Source: Larix kaempferi (taxonomy: Eukaryota > Streptophyta > Pinopsida > Pinales > Pinaceae). From it: a stretch of DNA of 64,000 nt. Positions 11,591 to 22,499 of this stretch are shown piece after piece. The number at the start of each line of letters is the position of its first letter. Within the stretch, counting starts at the first letter, position 1. Below the pieces are notes generated by a model, which saw nothing but the letters and a program-made list of their open reading frames with translations, was not told the origin of the DNA and made no database searches. The stretch lies in assembly GCA_027924585.1 (NCBI GenBank), contig BSBM01000826.1:11439501-11503500 (forward strand), given 5' to 3'. A program made the translations under genes and the position numbers.

Positions 11591-12839
11591 AGGGAAAGAG
11601 AGCATGATCTTGTGTATGAGGCTATCCACCAATATTTGTCTGTGTAACAAGCACTACAAGCATGTGGGCTTTACAAGTTTTGGATCATTGTGGGTTTGAG
11701 GGCCCAAAACCAATTGCTCTTCCGGTTGACAGACTACTGGGACGTAGACACACAGAAATTCAACACAGATGGTCAAACACTCTCCTTAGAGGTGGATGAC
11801 ATATATTTCATTGTAGGGTTGTCCCGCAGAAGGGAGGTGGCTAGTCTTCGATCTCGCACTCTAGGTGGTGGGATCACCATTCCTGACTACATAGAGCGAT
11901 ACGATCTTCCTGGTACCCAAAAGGTGGGAAGTGAGGTACCCATTGGAGTTATAGTGGGTTTGAGTATGAATATCACAGTGTCCCCCATCATCAGGATTAT
12001 AGGTTCAACAGCTCTACACTAGGATTCAAGTTCGATGATGTTATATGCCACAGAGTGCATGAGGCCCACAGTATATGACTAAGGCAAAAGTTAGTGGTGT
12101 CTCTGAAGACCCAGTTAATGGAGTGAAAGCATGGGCAGGAAAAGAACTTTGGGTATGGCAACATACTATGCAGCTTCTTCATCGAGAGTTTTGGGGCTTA
12201 GTCTGAGGGTTGAAGTCCCTCCGCAAAGTCTCTATGACCCAGCTTTGACCCAGTGGGCTGAGGTACTAATGTGACGGGGTGGTGGTCGATAGGAATCACC
12301 GTATACATATGAGTTCTTCCACTGGTGGTCGCGACAAGTCATTTCCATCGATGACTACCCATATGCATGGATAGACTACGGGGGCGACTGTGACATGCCG
12401 CTCCCTCGAGGGGCCACATTCGGAGACATTGGTAGGTTACTCTTTTTATGTTTTGTCTAAAAAAATTTTTGGTATTTTTTATTATAATGGAAATGCAAAA
12501 ATATTTTTGGTGTAGTATCACATATTCACATCTCACTGTTTGCTCGCAGATGCTGGTCTGCGAAGACTAGATGGTTTCCCGAGACATCGTCGGTGGGATA
12601 GGGGTGGAGAGGTAGTTGGTGCTGTAGTAGAGCGCATGCTTGAGACCATACGAGTCAACCTGTCCCATATGACCGCTAGAGTACCCATGATCGAGGTAGA
12701 GAATATGCCAGAGGCGATGCAACATCATGTAGTAGGAGTACCGGGCACTTGGGAGTGGTTACTGCGGCACATAGCCAATGCGGTACATTATTATGTCCAG
12801 ACTCATCCTACCAAGGCTGCTAGGCTTCCTAGGGGCTAG
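11576..12839 (+). pseudogene. Plant mobile domain (PMD, MAIN-like) pseudogene with intron
   Basis: Exon text begins at an ATG right after a pyrimidine-rich acceptor (TTTCTTCCTCCAG). It reads through a PMD-type block: CGLYKFW, LLFRLTDYWDVDTQ, LSLEVDDIYFIVGLSRR (to about 11830). A TAA at about 11645 and further stops and frameshifts between 12020 and 12260 break it. Later blocks (NFGYGNILCSFFIE, VPPQSLYDPALTQWAE, SIDDYPYAWIDYGGD) continue in order. A canonical intron, 12432-12549 (GTAGGT to CTCGCAG), joins GDI-D-AGLRRLDGF in phase, and exon 2 ends at TAG 12837-12839. PMD proteins act in plant gene silencing and are often carried by transposons. Here the gene lies antisense to gypsy G, just past its terminal RNase H. 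Confidence 0.75.
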
Positions 12840-13016
12840 ATATCTTAGGGTTCCATATTTTGTATCGATATGTATATTTTTTAGGGATACGGGCTCCATT
12901 TTTGTACTGTGACACCACTTTTGTGGACTTATTATTTATAAAAAACTCTGATTCTCTAGTTCTACTATATGTGTATGTACAAATGTATGAATGTGCATTT
13001 ATTTGTGTTGTTTATT
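12840..13016. other. Gap between PMD pseudogene and gypsy G RNase H
   Basis: AT-rich interval between two convergent coding remnants. It probably holds the 3' regions of both. No motif is seen. Confidence 0.4.
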
Positions 13017-13434
13017 ATGAATGTGACAAATGACAATCTAGGACATAGTTAGCATATGCATCATATACATAATTAAAACTTCTCGGAACATGAATGTATG
13101 TAATGGAAACAAAATACTGCTCGAAGAGTCTTACCCTTAAGAACCTCTATCGTAAAGTAGGATCCCTCACACGGTACTGACCATTCAATTGAGACACAAA
13201 CAGTTGTGAATCCAGGCGGACTTCTAAAGACTGGATACCATGTGAAATGGCATCACGAAGTAGCTCGACAATGACACTGTACTCAACCACATTGTTGGAT
13301 GGAGGACCAAGACAAGCACCTCCCGAAGACACAATCTGATGGTCAGGTGAATAAATGACCCACGTAGCAGAATCAAGTTGTTGCATATGACAGCTAGCAC
13401 CATCCGCGAATACCAAGAACATTGGATATTCCAC
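13017..13434 (-). pseudogene. Gypsy G terminal RNase H (archaeal/plant type, RVT_3-like)
   Basis: Reading from 13434 down: FADGASCHMQQL with the first catalytic Asp, a NNVVEYSVIVELL block holding the Glu, and EVRLDSQLFVSQLNGQYRV with the next Asp. After an in-frame TAG at about 13147, the frame continues through RFLRVRLFEQYF, a HVPRSFNYV block and ANYVLDCHLSH to a double TAA near 13017. Such extra RNase H domains degrade RNA in RNA-DNA hybrids. Position is notable: the domain follows integrase, whereas in the Tat lineage it sits before integrase. One stop makes it a pseudogene in this copy. Confidence 0.82.
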
Positions 13435-13550
13435 TGACTGTCAACCAAATGGAAGCAAATCAACAGACCGAAAAAAACCAAAAGAAACCTAAACTATGTA
13501 CAGAAGAAACTATACAATAGTATACAAAAGTACTAGCTCGAAATAGAAGT

Positions 13551-14358
13551 TCAAGCATAATACCGCTTGAGATAGAGCCCATTTCTAGGCTCTTTCAAGG
13601 AATTCCCTTCATAATATTCCAATTCATAGGCTCCTTTCTCAAGGAAACACCTCACTACATAAGGACCGTGCCACATGGGGTTAAACTTGCCTGCCCCCAG
13701 GGGTTCCTTAGCTTGGTCATACAAGAGAACCAAGTCACCTTCAGCATACTACTGGGGACAGACATACCTATCCTACTGAACCTTAACATGACATTTGTTG
13801 GCATCTATAGCCATGGCAGCATCTCGACGCTGCTCGTCAAGTTGCTCAAGGTGGATCAAATGTTGCTCAACATATGAGGTGTCAGGCAGGAGCTCTATGG
13901 TTAGTTTTAACGACGGGATTTCGCATTCAATCGGTAATATAGGCTCCACACCATGAACTAGCTGAAATGGTGAAAAACCGGGTGGCAGTATTAACTGCGG
14001 TTTGATATGCCCATAGAGAAAGATATAACATAATGTGCCAGTTGCTCTTCCTTTGTTGGATGGTACATTGGACAATGGTCTTCAAGGACTTATTGACTTC
14101 CTCAACCTGACCATTCGCTTAGGGGTAATATGAGGAGGAGTGATCTTGATGAAACCAAAGCTTGAGTGACAAATCCACCATCATCTTATTCTAAAAGTCA
14201 CTACCATGGTCAGTGACAATCTCTCTCGGAATACCAAACCGAGTGATAATCTGATTGAACACGAAATGGGCTATAGTAGTACCATCATATTTTACGGTAG
14301 GCATGGCCTTAGCCCATTTGGAGAAATAATCCACGACCACTATGATATGGTGATGCCC
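13551..14358 (-). pseudogene. Gypsy G integrase core and C-terminus
   Basis: From 14358 down: HHIIVVVDYFSKWAKAMPT with the first catalytic Asp, then FNQIITRFGIPREIVTDHGSDF with the second Asp (about 14191-14250). The third block is disrupted. PPGFSPFQLVHGVEPILPIECEIPS (about 13930-14000) and a C-terminal W-x-GPYVVRCFLEKGAYELE segment (13640-13690) follow. The core would join element cDNA to the genome. The element is broken by the B insertion exactly at the start of the core (TSD at 14354-14358), by frameshifts near 14190 and 13770, and by loss of the Glu block. Confidence 0.85.
14354..14358. repeat. Target-site duplication of element B, left copy
   Basis: TGCCC precedes the first TG of the 5' LTR and is repeated at 27603-27607 just after the final CA of the 3' LTR. 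Confidence 0.95.
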
Positions 14359-14804
14359 TGTTGGAGAGAACTTCCGCAGCATTTAGGAAGCTGCTAATTT
14401 TGGGAAAGATAACCATTTTTGGGGAAAAAGTACCAAAATTAGGCGACAAGACAAAGATATCACCGTAGCGCAAATTCCGATGGGAATTGCGGCGATATGT
14501 ACAGAAAAGTCAGAGTGTATGGTACAGGGAAGAGGCCGAAGGGAGAGCTCAACCACCATAATAAAGGCGCCGAAGATGAAGAGAGGGTTCAGCTACCTTC
14601 ATTATGAAGAAGGACCACAGTCAGCGTTGCTCGAACCAAGAAGAAGCAACGGGCCGATGCATTAAAGACTAAGGACTGCAGGAAGCGGCGACGAGACAGG
14701 AGGCAGCTATGGAAGTACAGCTAGTTGACTGTAAGTGGTTAGGGTTGAGTCACTGTTGGGATAAGGCCCACAGTTTTGTAACTGCGATGAGACCTTCGGG
14801 CCAT

Positions 14805-14815
14805 CTATATATAGG
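14805..14815 (+). promoter_or_regulatory. TATA-like box in 5' LTR of element B
   Basis: CTATATATAGG is a strong plant TATA consensus and is identical in the 3' LTR (about 26505-26515). It probably directs transcription of the genomic RNA, with the start expected 25-35 bases downstream. No mapping is possible here. Confidence 0.55.
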
Positions 14816-15630
14816 AGTCTTTTTATATGAAAAGGGGTTGGCCACATAGTGATAGGAGTTATTAAGTAGAGGGTAGTTGAGTCTTTGTGATACAGAGTCT
14901 GAACATCCCCCAGAGACAGGGGCCGACCCATTGAGAGATTGTGCAATCCACTGGGATTGAAGAAGAAAGAGAATGCATTGTAAGAGGCAGGAGAAGAAGA
15001 GAGGTCTATAGAGAAGGGATCCCACTGAGGGGGAGTTTCCCAGAAGACCCCTGTTGCAAGAGTTGTGACAGAACTGCGTTTTACTCTCCATGATTGTTAA
15101 CAGGGAACACAGTTCCCGTGAATGTAGCTCCTCTCCTGGGAATGACAACGTGCTTATCTAAGTAGCGCAATTGTAGCTGTGTAGCTGTTGCTCTTACTTA
15201 CTTATCTCTAGTATACATGAATGCTTCCTTCAGTTTATGAGTACTGTGTATGGTTGTCAGTTTAGTTCTGGTTGATGTTTAACCATTGTAAGAATCATAT
15301 CTAAATCCTATCGAATTAGGTCTTTGTTAATAAAGGATAATGCTCGAGTATGGAATGAATGTAATGCATGAAGAGTGTAATTAGAACAGTACTTAACGTA
15401 ATACTCTATACAGTCACATCATCACAGAACATCAAGGGTCAAGCGCATTAGCAAGGGTTATGCTTAGAAATTAAATGATATCACTATCTTCAGTAATAGG
15501 ATAAGGGAGGGAAAGACCGCGTATTAATCTAGGAAGCGGTAAGAATCACATACCGCCGGGACAAGGAGGAGGAAGATATCGCTCCTGCGATACCTTAGGT
15601 ATCGCTAGACGGGCTCATATAAGGGGAAGA

Positions 15631-15660
15631 CTTATCGCACTTCCTGCGTGATGCGATAAG
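15631..15660. repeat. Stem-loop in 5' LTR of element B
   Basis: CTTATCGCA and TGCGATAAG form a 9-bp perfect stem around a 12-base loop. It is conserved in the 3' LTR at about 27332-27361. Its position downstream of the TATA-like box places it in the transcribed leader, where it could affect RNA folding. Confidence 0.55.
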
Positions 15661-15911
15661 GCAGGGGCATAGCCGGAGTAATACAAGGAGATAAGTTAGC
15701 CCTTGAGGAGAGAGCAAGGGTGGGGTTAAGCACCCTGGATGCCTCGGAACTTGGTTGAGGACACTTGAGTCTTCCGCCACCCATTAGAATCACTTCAGGT
15801 GAGACTTCAGGTTGCCTCCGCGACCTGTTTCCGAAAGGGCCAGTGAGCTAAGGGTCTGTTGGTCTAGAAGGTGCAGCTAACCCGGGTCTACCGAGATAGA
15901 AACCCAACAAA

Positions 15912-15926
15912 TGGTTCCGTTGCCGG
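15912..15926 (+). other. Primer-binding site of element B
   Basis: TGGTTCCGTTGCCGG begins two bases after the LTR end. It resembles the complement of the tRNA-Asp 3' end used by Athila-type elements, but with mismatches in the first half (TGGTTCC versus TGGCGCC). A different tRNA is possible. Confidence 0.6.
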
Positions 15927-15944
15927 TTTGAACACATTAAGCTG

Positions 15945-18341
15945 ATGTTCTGTTGGCATCCTACCAAGAAAGAACTTAACCAGTGGGTTGAGTCAAAAGA
16001 AAGAGAGTTTACTGTAAAAGAAAACCAGAATCCTAGATTGAGCACTGAGGCTTGGCTACAGAAGCACATTTTTACAGATCTCCATGAGATATTCTTCGTA
16101 ACCTATGCTATTGAGCTATATGATTGGTTATCAAAGCTTGCTGACAATAGCGGTTTCAAGAAGAATCGAGAAGTTGTCTGGACAGCAGGGCTGATTCAGA
16201 CCTTGAAAGGTGTCGATAATCCCATCTCACGCGCAGTAGACTTCTGGCTTGCGAGTTTGCTGGAAGGCTTCATCACAGAGTTCGCGGTTGATCAGAGAAA
16301 GAGTTTCAGCGCAGCAGAGCAGTACTTCTTCAAGGGTTATCGCGGTAAGTACCTAAATTCTCTAAATCTGTCCATTAAGCAATTACTATATGAAAAAGGA
16401 GTACTGGAGATGATCTCAGATGAATAGTAGTATGATATTGTAATGTCAGTAGACTCTGAGAGTGATTACGAGCATCTTGGACATACACGTAGTGGTAAAA
16501 GATATAGAGTCAACGATTCCCCCTCTTCTGAAGAAAACAGCTCAGATAACCCTAGACAGCAGATTCAGAACCCTAGGACTCCTCAAAAACCAGTCGGGAC
16601 TCAGAGTAATCCCGCAGGAACCCCGTCCAGTAGCTCTCATACAGCGCATACTACCGCTACACCCTCTACACCTATACCGCCGAGTGGTAGTAATACAGCA
16701 AACCAGAACCCACCACCTAGAAATAGAATGGGAGATGATATGAAGTTACCAACCTTCAAAGGTACAGGGTCGGAGGACCCTGAGCAGCACTGGTTCTTAT
16801 GCGAAGCCATATGGACCATTAAGCAAATACAAGATGATAATGTCAAGCTTGTCCAGTTGGCCACCACATTCAGAGAAAGAGCATTAACTTGGTATATGAA
16901 GTATACCACTGGACATAACAGAACGCTTGCACAGGTTAGAACTGCTATGATCAAAGAGTTTAAAAAACCTAAATCCGAGTCACAGTGCATAGCAGAACTT
17001 AAGGATATTAAGCAATCGCCTATGGAGACTGTTTGGGATTTTGACCAGAGATTCAAAACCCTCATTGATCAGGTAAGCTTTGAGCTTGCGCCTCAACAGC
17101 ATAAAGAATGGTTTATCGCAGCAATGTTACCACACATCAGACTTCCACTAATGCAACAGAAATTAAATACACAAGATGAAGCATTAGAAATGGCAATGAA
17201 ACTAGAGGCTTCACCTCTAGCAGAGACTAGCACAGGTATCACTAATCTGCAAAATCAACTAGCTAACCTCACCTTATAGCTGCATGAAATTAAGAAAGGA
17301 AAGGAGGTTGCGTATGAAATTTGGTGTACTAAGTGTAAAGCGCAGGGACACAGTAAGGATAACTGCCCTGTCTTTGTTGACTATATTTCCAGTGGAGCTC
17401 CTAACCCGTTGATGCAGAATCAGGGACCATGGTGTGAGATTTGTAGAACCAGAGGACACAGTCCTCAGGAATGTCCTCTCCTTCAGAAATATGTGCAGAC
17501 ACCAAAGAACCTATATTGCAATTTTTGTAAATCTGTGGGACATGACGAAAACAACCGTAGAGCTTATGAATTAATGATAGAAAGAAAGCATGACCTTTAC
17601 AGAGTTCAGTCAGAAGCATCTGGACCAGCAGTACGTCCACAAACTGATCCGGCTTAGGGAGGCCGTGGAGGAAATTTCAGAGGTCGAGGACGTGGAGGAG
17701 GCTATGAATCTGGCCGTGGTCGTGGCCCTATTACCTGTTATAATTGTGGAGGCACGGGACATTACGCTAGGGACTGCCAGAACCCTACTACAACGTGCAA
17801 GTATTGTAAATCTTATGATCATACAATAGAGGAGTGTCCCATATTGATAGCTAAGATCAAGGACGCCAAGCCAGCAACCAATCCGACTATCCAGTTTATC
17901 GCTGCTGAGCAGAAAGAAACAGAACCACGAGTTAATATTGTAACTCGCAGTGGTCTTTCTACAAGTAACATATCGCAGGATGAAGAAAAAACGACAGGAA
18001 CGCAGTGGGTGCGCAAATCTCCAGAAAAACCTATCCCCCTTGATCTACAGAAGAATAAGGAGGCATTTCAGCAAACTAAGACCTCCTTTGCTGAACAGAC
18101 ACATTCCAGATCACCATTATTACCATCTCAGGGTATACCGCGGAAGCCACCACATGATGTTAGTACTGTGCAGATACCGCAGGTTAGCACATCTGGAAGA
18201 TGCGACGAAGAGGTATTGACAGGAAATGTACAATCCTTCCTGCAGAGTTGTTTGAAACTTCTGAGAAATGGGAAAGCTGTAGAGGAACTTCAGAAAGTTA
18301 TCGATCAATGTCAACAGAGTCCTTCCTTGAGCAACACATAG
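15945..18341 (+). pseudogene. Element B gag polyprotein region, five TAG stops in frame
   Basis: One uninterrupted frame starts at ATG 15945. It has an N-terminal helical region (about 160 codons), tandem TAGTAG at 16425-16430, a low-complexity Ser/Pro-rich stretch, then a capsid-like Retrotrans_gag domain (about 16735-17130: LPTFKGTGSEDPEQHW, ALTWYMKYT, MIKEFKKPK). TAG at 17277 follows. Then come zinc knuckles CTKCKAQGHSKDNC, CEICRTRGHSPQEC and a damaged CNFCKSVGHDENNR, TAG at 17655, an RGG-rich box, and knuckles CYNCGGTGHYARDC and CKYCKSYDHTIEEC. The gag part ends at TAG 18339-18341, still in frame with pol. Gag would form the particle and bind RNA. There is no frameshift across 2.4 kb; every break is a stop. 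Confidence 0.88.
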
Positions 18342-18359
18342 CGAACTATTCACCATATA

Positions 18360-20687
18360 ATGGGCCATACAAGGACAGGAAGAGAGATGAGGCTCACAGC
18401 GCAGATCGGACTATTTGAAATGGATGAGGTTATCCTAGATTTAGGATCAGAAGTAAATGTCTTGACTAAGCAGACATGGGAACAGATGGGTAGCCCAAAA
18501 CTAAGCAGATCCCCTATCCACCTGAGACTAGCTAATCAGCAGAGAATATCACCGATGGGTCGCCTATCGCATGTCCCAGTGGACATCGATGGAGTTCACA
18601 CGTATGCAGATTTTGAGATCATAGAAATTATTGGTGATACCAAACCCTATCCAGCTCTATTAGGTATTGATTGGGCTTTTGATAACAAGGCTGTTATCAA
18701 CTTGAAGAAAAGGCAGATGACATTTGAAGATGCTCAAGTCCGGGTTATCGCACCATTAGACCCTTTACAGGGTCCTCGCTACATTGAGCCGATCAAAGTG
18801 GAAGAGGAGGTGCATAACATGGAAAATTTGTACCAGATGACTTCTAATCAGACTGATTACATTGATCCTACAGCCGATGGACATATTAGCTGGAGATGCG
18901 ATAGCTCATGCACATCAAATTCAGATGTCGGCTTAGAGAATTGGCAAAATAGACTCCACGAAGTTTCTACTCGCAGATGCGCATTCATGACTAAATCACT
19001 GCGATGGATTGGGGCAGAAAACAGGTATATTCCAACTTTTGATGGATTAGCGGACGTCAATGATTTTTTGCAGCAGTTTGAACAAGAGATCCCTCAAGAG
19101 CAGAGGATGGAGGCTTTGGACCTCGCAGTTAGAGCCACACCTGCAAGATGGTGGTACACACATAAGGAACATATCGCATCATGGTATGATTGTAAGAGAC
19201 TGATGCGTAGCAGATTCTCTAAAGAAAGAGACTGTATACAGCAGAAATACACAGGAGAAAGTGATCCCAGAACACACATTATGATCTGTGAACAGAGTTG
19301 GCTAAAAATTCCAGCAGATGAGTGGGTTCATTTGTTTATCCACACACTGGATACAGCTCCAAGGAACTGGTATACAGAAACAGAGCTAAGGAAAGGAACT
19401 ATTTCATGGCCTATTATGATTGAAAACTTTTTGCTTACTTTCAGTTTTGAATCTGAGTATCCAAGCATTGATCGGGCCTTGAAGATCATAAAGACTAAAA
19501 TATTTGAGGATTGCACATTACCAGCGCATTCGCAACCCGAGTGGGCTATTCATATGGAACATGCTTTGGAATGTTACAACTTCGCACAAGATTCAGGCGA
19601 TGAGGATGAAGATCCTCGCAGTATCAATATCACAGAAATAGAAGGTACGCGTGAAGTTGAAGGTCCACACTTAGAAATCCCAGCTGTAACAGAACCAATC
19701 AAGATTAAAATGAGCAATATTGGCACAGAAACAGAACCTAAGTTTGCCTCTATTGGAGATTATTGGGATGATGAGACAATTGGCCAAATCACAGATCTAT
19801 TACATGAGTATCAGGACCTATTTCCTACCAACTTTACAGAAATGAAGGGAATAGTGGGTGACTTAGGAGTCATGAGAATACCGCTTAAGGAGGATGCTAA
19901 GCCGGTTAAGCAACGTCCATACAGGTTGAACCCGCGGTATAAAGCAAAAGTAAAAGATGAAATAGATAAGATGCTAGCAGCAGGCATCATTGAGCCTGTT
20001 GAAGAAAGTGAGTGGGTTAGTCCCATGGTAGTACAAGAAAAGAAAACAAAAGGAGACATCAGGATCTGTGTCGACTTGCGCAAACTGAATGATGCATCGC
20101 TGCATGACCCATTTCCGACACCCTTCACTGATGAAGTCTTAGACAATGTTGGAGGACAAGAAATATATTCATTCACTGATGGCTTTTCAGGCTATCACCA
20201 GATAAGAATCCATCCAGACGATAGGCACAAGACCACGTTTGCGACAGAATGGGGCTCCTTTCAGTATACGGTAATGCCCTTTGGTCTTAAGAATGCCCCA
20301 GCAATTTTTTCTAGAGTAGTTGTTGCTGTCTTTAAGGAATACATCCATCGATTTCTAGAAGTTTATTTTGATGATTGGACTGTATTTGGACTACTCAAGA
20401 AGCACATACGAAATCTGAGATTAATGTTTGAAAAATGTAGACAGCACCAGATTTCCCTTAACTTAAAAAAATGTATATTTTGTGCGCCTTTTGGTACGTT
20501 GTTGGGTCACATTGTGTGCAGACAAGGCTTGATGGTAGACCCTGTGAAAATCGCCATCATTGTCAATTTACCAGCACCTAACTCAGTAAAGCAACTGAGA
20601 ACTACACTTGGTCATACCGAGTACTACAGAAAGTTTATTAAAGGATATGCCAAGATTACCGCACCAGTGGAGAAATTATTGAAGTAG
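18360..20687 (+). pseudogene. Element B protease, gag-like repeats and reverse transcriptase
   Basis: A 775-codon open stretch in the gag frame. The protease motif is VILDLGSEVNVL (residues about 24-35; DLG rather than DSG/DTG) with the GIDWAF block downstream. Residues about 220-370 hold two gag-like helical units, each with a conserved W: IPTFDG...ARWWYTHKEHIASW (19020-19215) and DPRTHIMICEQ...APRNWYTETELRKGTISW (19262-19460). Reverse transcriptase runs from about 19900: GDIRICVDLRKLN, FSFTDGFSGYHQI-like block, MPFGLKNAPA, catalytic VYFDDWTVF (20361-20387). It ends at TAG 20685. Reverse transcriptase would copy element RNA. The domain order is unusual. Confidence 0.9.
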
Positions 20688-22499
20688 GATATCAGATTTC
20701 AGTGGAATGAGGAATGTCAGAAGAGTCTCGACACTCTTAAGGAAAAAATGGTTACAGCACCTATTTTGGTATTTCCAGATTGGAACAAGCCTTTTCATGT
20801 TCATGTGGATGCATCTAGCATCGCACTAGGCATTATTCTCACGCAACCAGGAGAAGGGGGTATTGATCACCCTATCGCATACTCGAGCAGGAGATTATCG
20901 ACAGCTGAGAAGAATTACACCACCACAGAGAGAGAAGGGTTAGCAATGGTGTATGCTTTACAGAAATTTCGGCACTATCTATTGGGTGCCCCATTCAAGA
21001 TGTTCACTGACCATTCTGCATTAAAGTACTTGGTCAACAAGCCAGTGTTAGGGGGAAGAATATGCAGATGGCTGTTGTTGTTTCAGGAATATGATTTCGA
21101 AATCATTGTCAAGCCAGGAAGACTAAATGCAGGACCTGATCACCTGTCAAGGATAGACTCAGGCGAAGAACCAAGTAACTTAGAGGATAACTTGCCTGAT
21201 GCGCAATTGTTTTCTATTCAGGACGCAGACGAATATTATGAAGACATAATTCAATTTCTCACTACAGGGTGGGCACCGTCTGAGTTTACTAAGCAACAAA
21301 AGAAACAATTAGTGGTGAAAGCAGCAGACTTCACCTTGATTGCAGGACATCTCTATAAGTTGGGCCCAGATGAAATTTTGCGCAGATGCGTTATGCCCCA
21401 TGAGAAACAGACCATTCTTAAGGAAGCACATTTGGGCATCGCAGGAGGCCATTTCGCAGGGAAGCCTACTGCTTAGAAAATCCTATCAGCCGGATTATGG
21501 TGGCCTACACTACATAAAGACAGTAAAGAGTTTTGCAGATCATGCGACATCTGCCAGAGGACAGGAAATCCCTCCAGAAGAGATGAAATGCCGTTGCGAC
21601 CACAGATAACGCTATGCGCATTCGATAAGTGGGCTATAGACTTTGTGGGTCCTATTAACCCCCCAGGAAAATGAACTGGTGCGAGATATATTATTACAGC
21701 AACAGAATACCTCACCAGGTGGGCTGAGGCAAAACCAGTCAGGAACTGTGATGCTGCTACAGCAGCACAATTTATTTTTGAAAACATCATCACTAGATTT
21801 GGATGCCCAGTGACTTTGATGAGTGATCAAGGCACACATTTTTTGAATTGCACCATAGAAGCCTTGACAGAGGAATTTGAAATCCAGCACCATAAGAGTA
21901 CACCTTACCACCCTCAAGCTAACGGTACGGTGGAGGCTTTCAATAAGATACTAGAACATGCTCTTACAAAGATCTGTAACAGTCAAAGGGATGATTGGGA
22001 CCTTAGAGTTAATGCTGTATTATGGGCTTACAGGACCACGTGCAAGAAATTAACAGGACACACACCTTTCAGCCTGGTATATGGACAAGAGGCTGTTATG
22101 CCTATGGAATACATCTTACCCAGTCTAAGGATTGCTCAACTTACAGAGATGGCTGATTCTGATACCTTAGAAGAGAGATTGGCACAGCTGCTCAATCTGG
22201 AGGAAGACAAATTTATCGCAGGATTCCATTAGAAAGTGCAGAAAGCACGAGAAAAAGCTTGGCATGATAGGCATATCAAGAACAAAACCTTTCAGCTTGG
22301 AGACTTGGTACTCCTTTATGACAGTAAGTTTATAAAGTTCCCTGGAAAATTCAAGACTCATTGGCTAGGGCCATATCAAATTCAGCACATAACAGATGGA
22401 GGTGCTATCCAGCTTCGTACTATGAGTGGGGAGTCTCTTCCTACCTTGATCAATGGCAGTAGGCTTAAGCTATATTGTGAGGGCCATGCTACCTCCTAA
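20688..22499 (+). pseudogene. Element B RNase H and integrase
   Basis: Continues the same frame after TAG 20685. RNase H blocks are VHVDASSIALG (Asp), TTEREGLAMVYAL (Glu) and MFTDHSALKYL (Asp). The integrase N-terminal zinc region has H-x5-H (HLGIAGGH) and CRSCDIC. The core has WAIDFVGP (Asp), LMSDQGTHF (Asp) and [13 protein letters not shown] (Glu), and the C-terminal part has DLVLLYDSKF and WLGPYQI. Stops are TAG 21474, TGA 21672 and TAG 22230; the true end is TAA 22497-22499. All three catalytic residues of both enzymes are present, so only the stops disable it. Integrase would insert the cDNA with the 5-bp duplication seen here. Confidence 0.9.

Larger units (their letters stand above)
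14359..15909 (+). repeat. 5' LTR of element B
   Basis: Starts TGTTGGAGAG and ends AACCCAACA. It aligns end to end with 26060-27602. It contains a TATA-like box (14805-14815) and a conserved stem-loop (15631-15660). An 8-bp difference near 15720 (GTGGGGTTAAGCACCC here, GTTAACCC in the other LTR) accounts for the length difference. Confidence 0.95.

Noticed and set aside
15945-22499. Alternative genetic code with TAG as Gln
   Set aside because: Other elements in the window use TAG as terminator-like decay too, and TGA and TAA stops of the same CGA/CAA type occur in the 3' gene of B. Deamination is simpler; kept only as a test.
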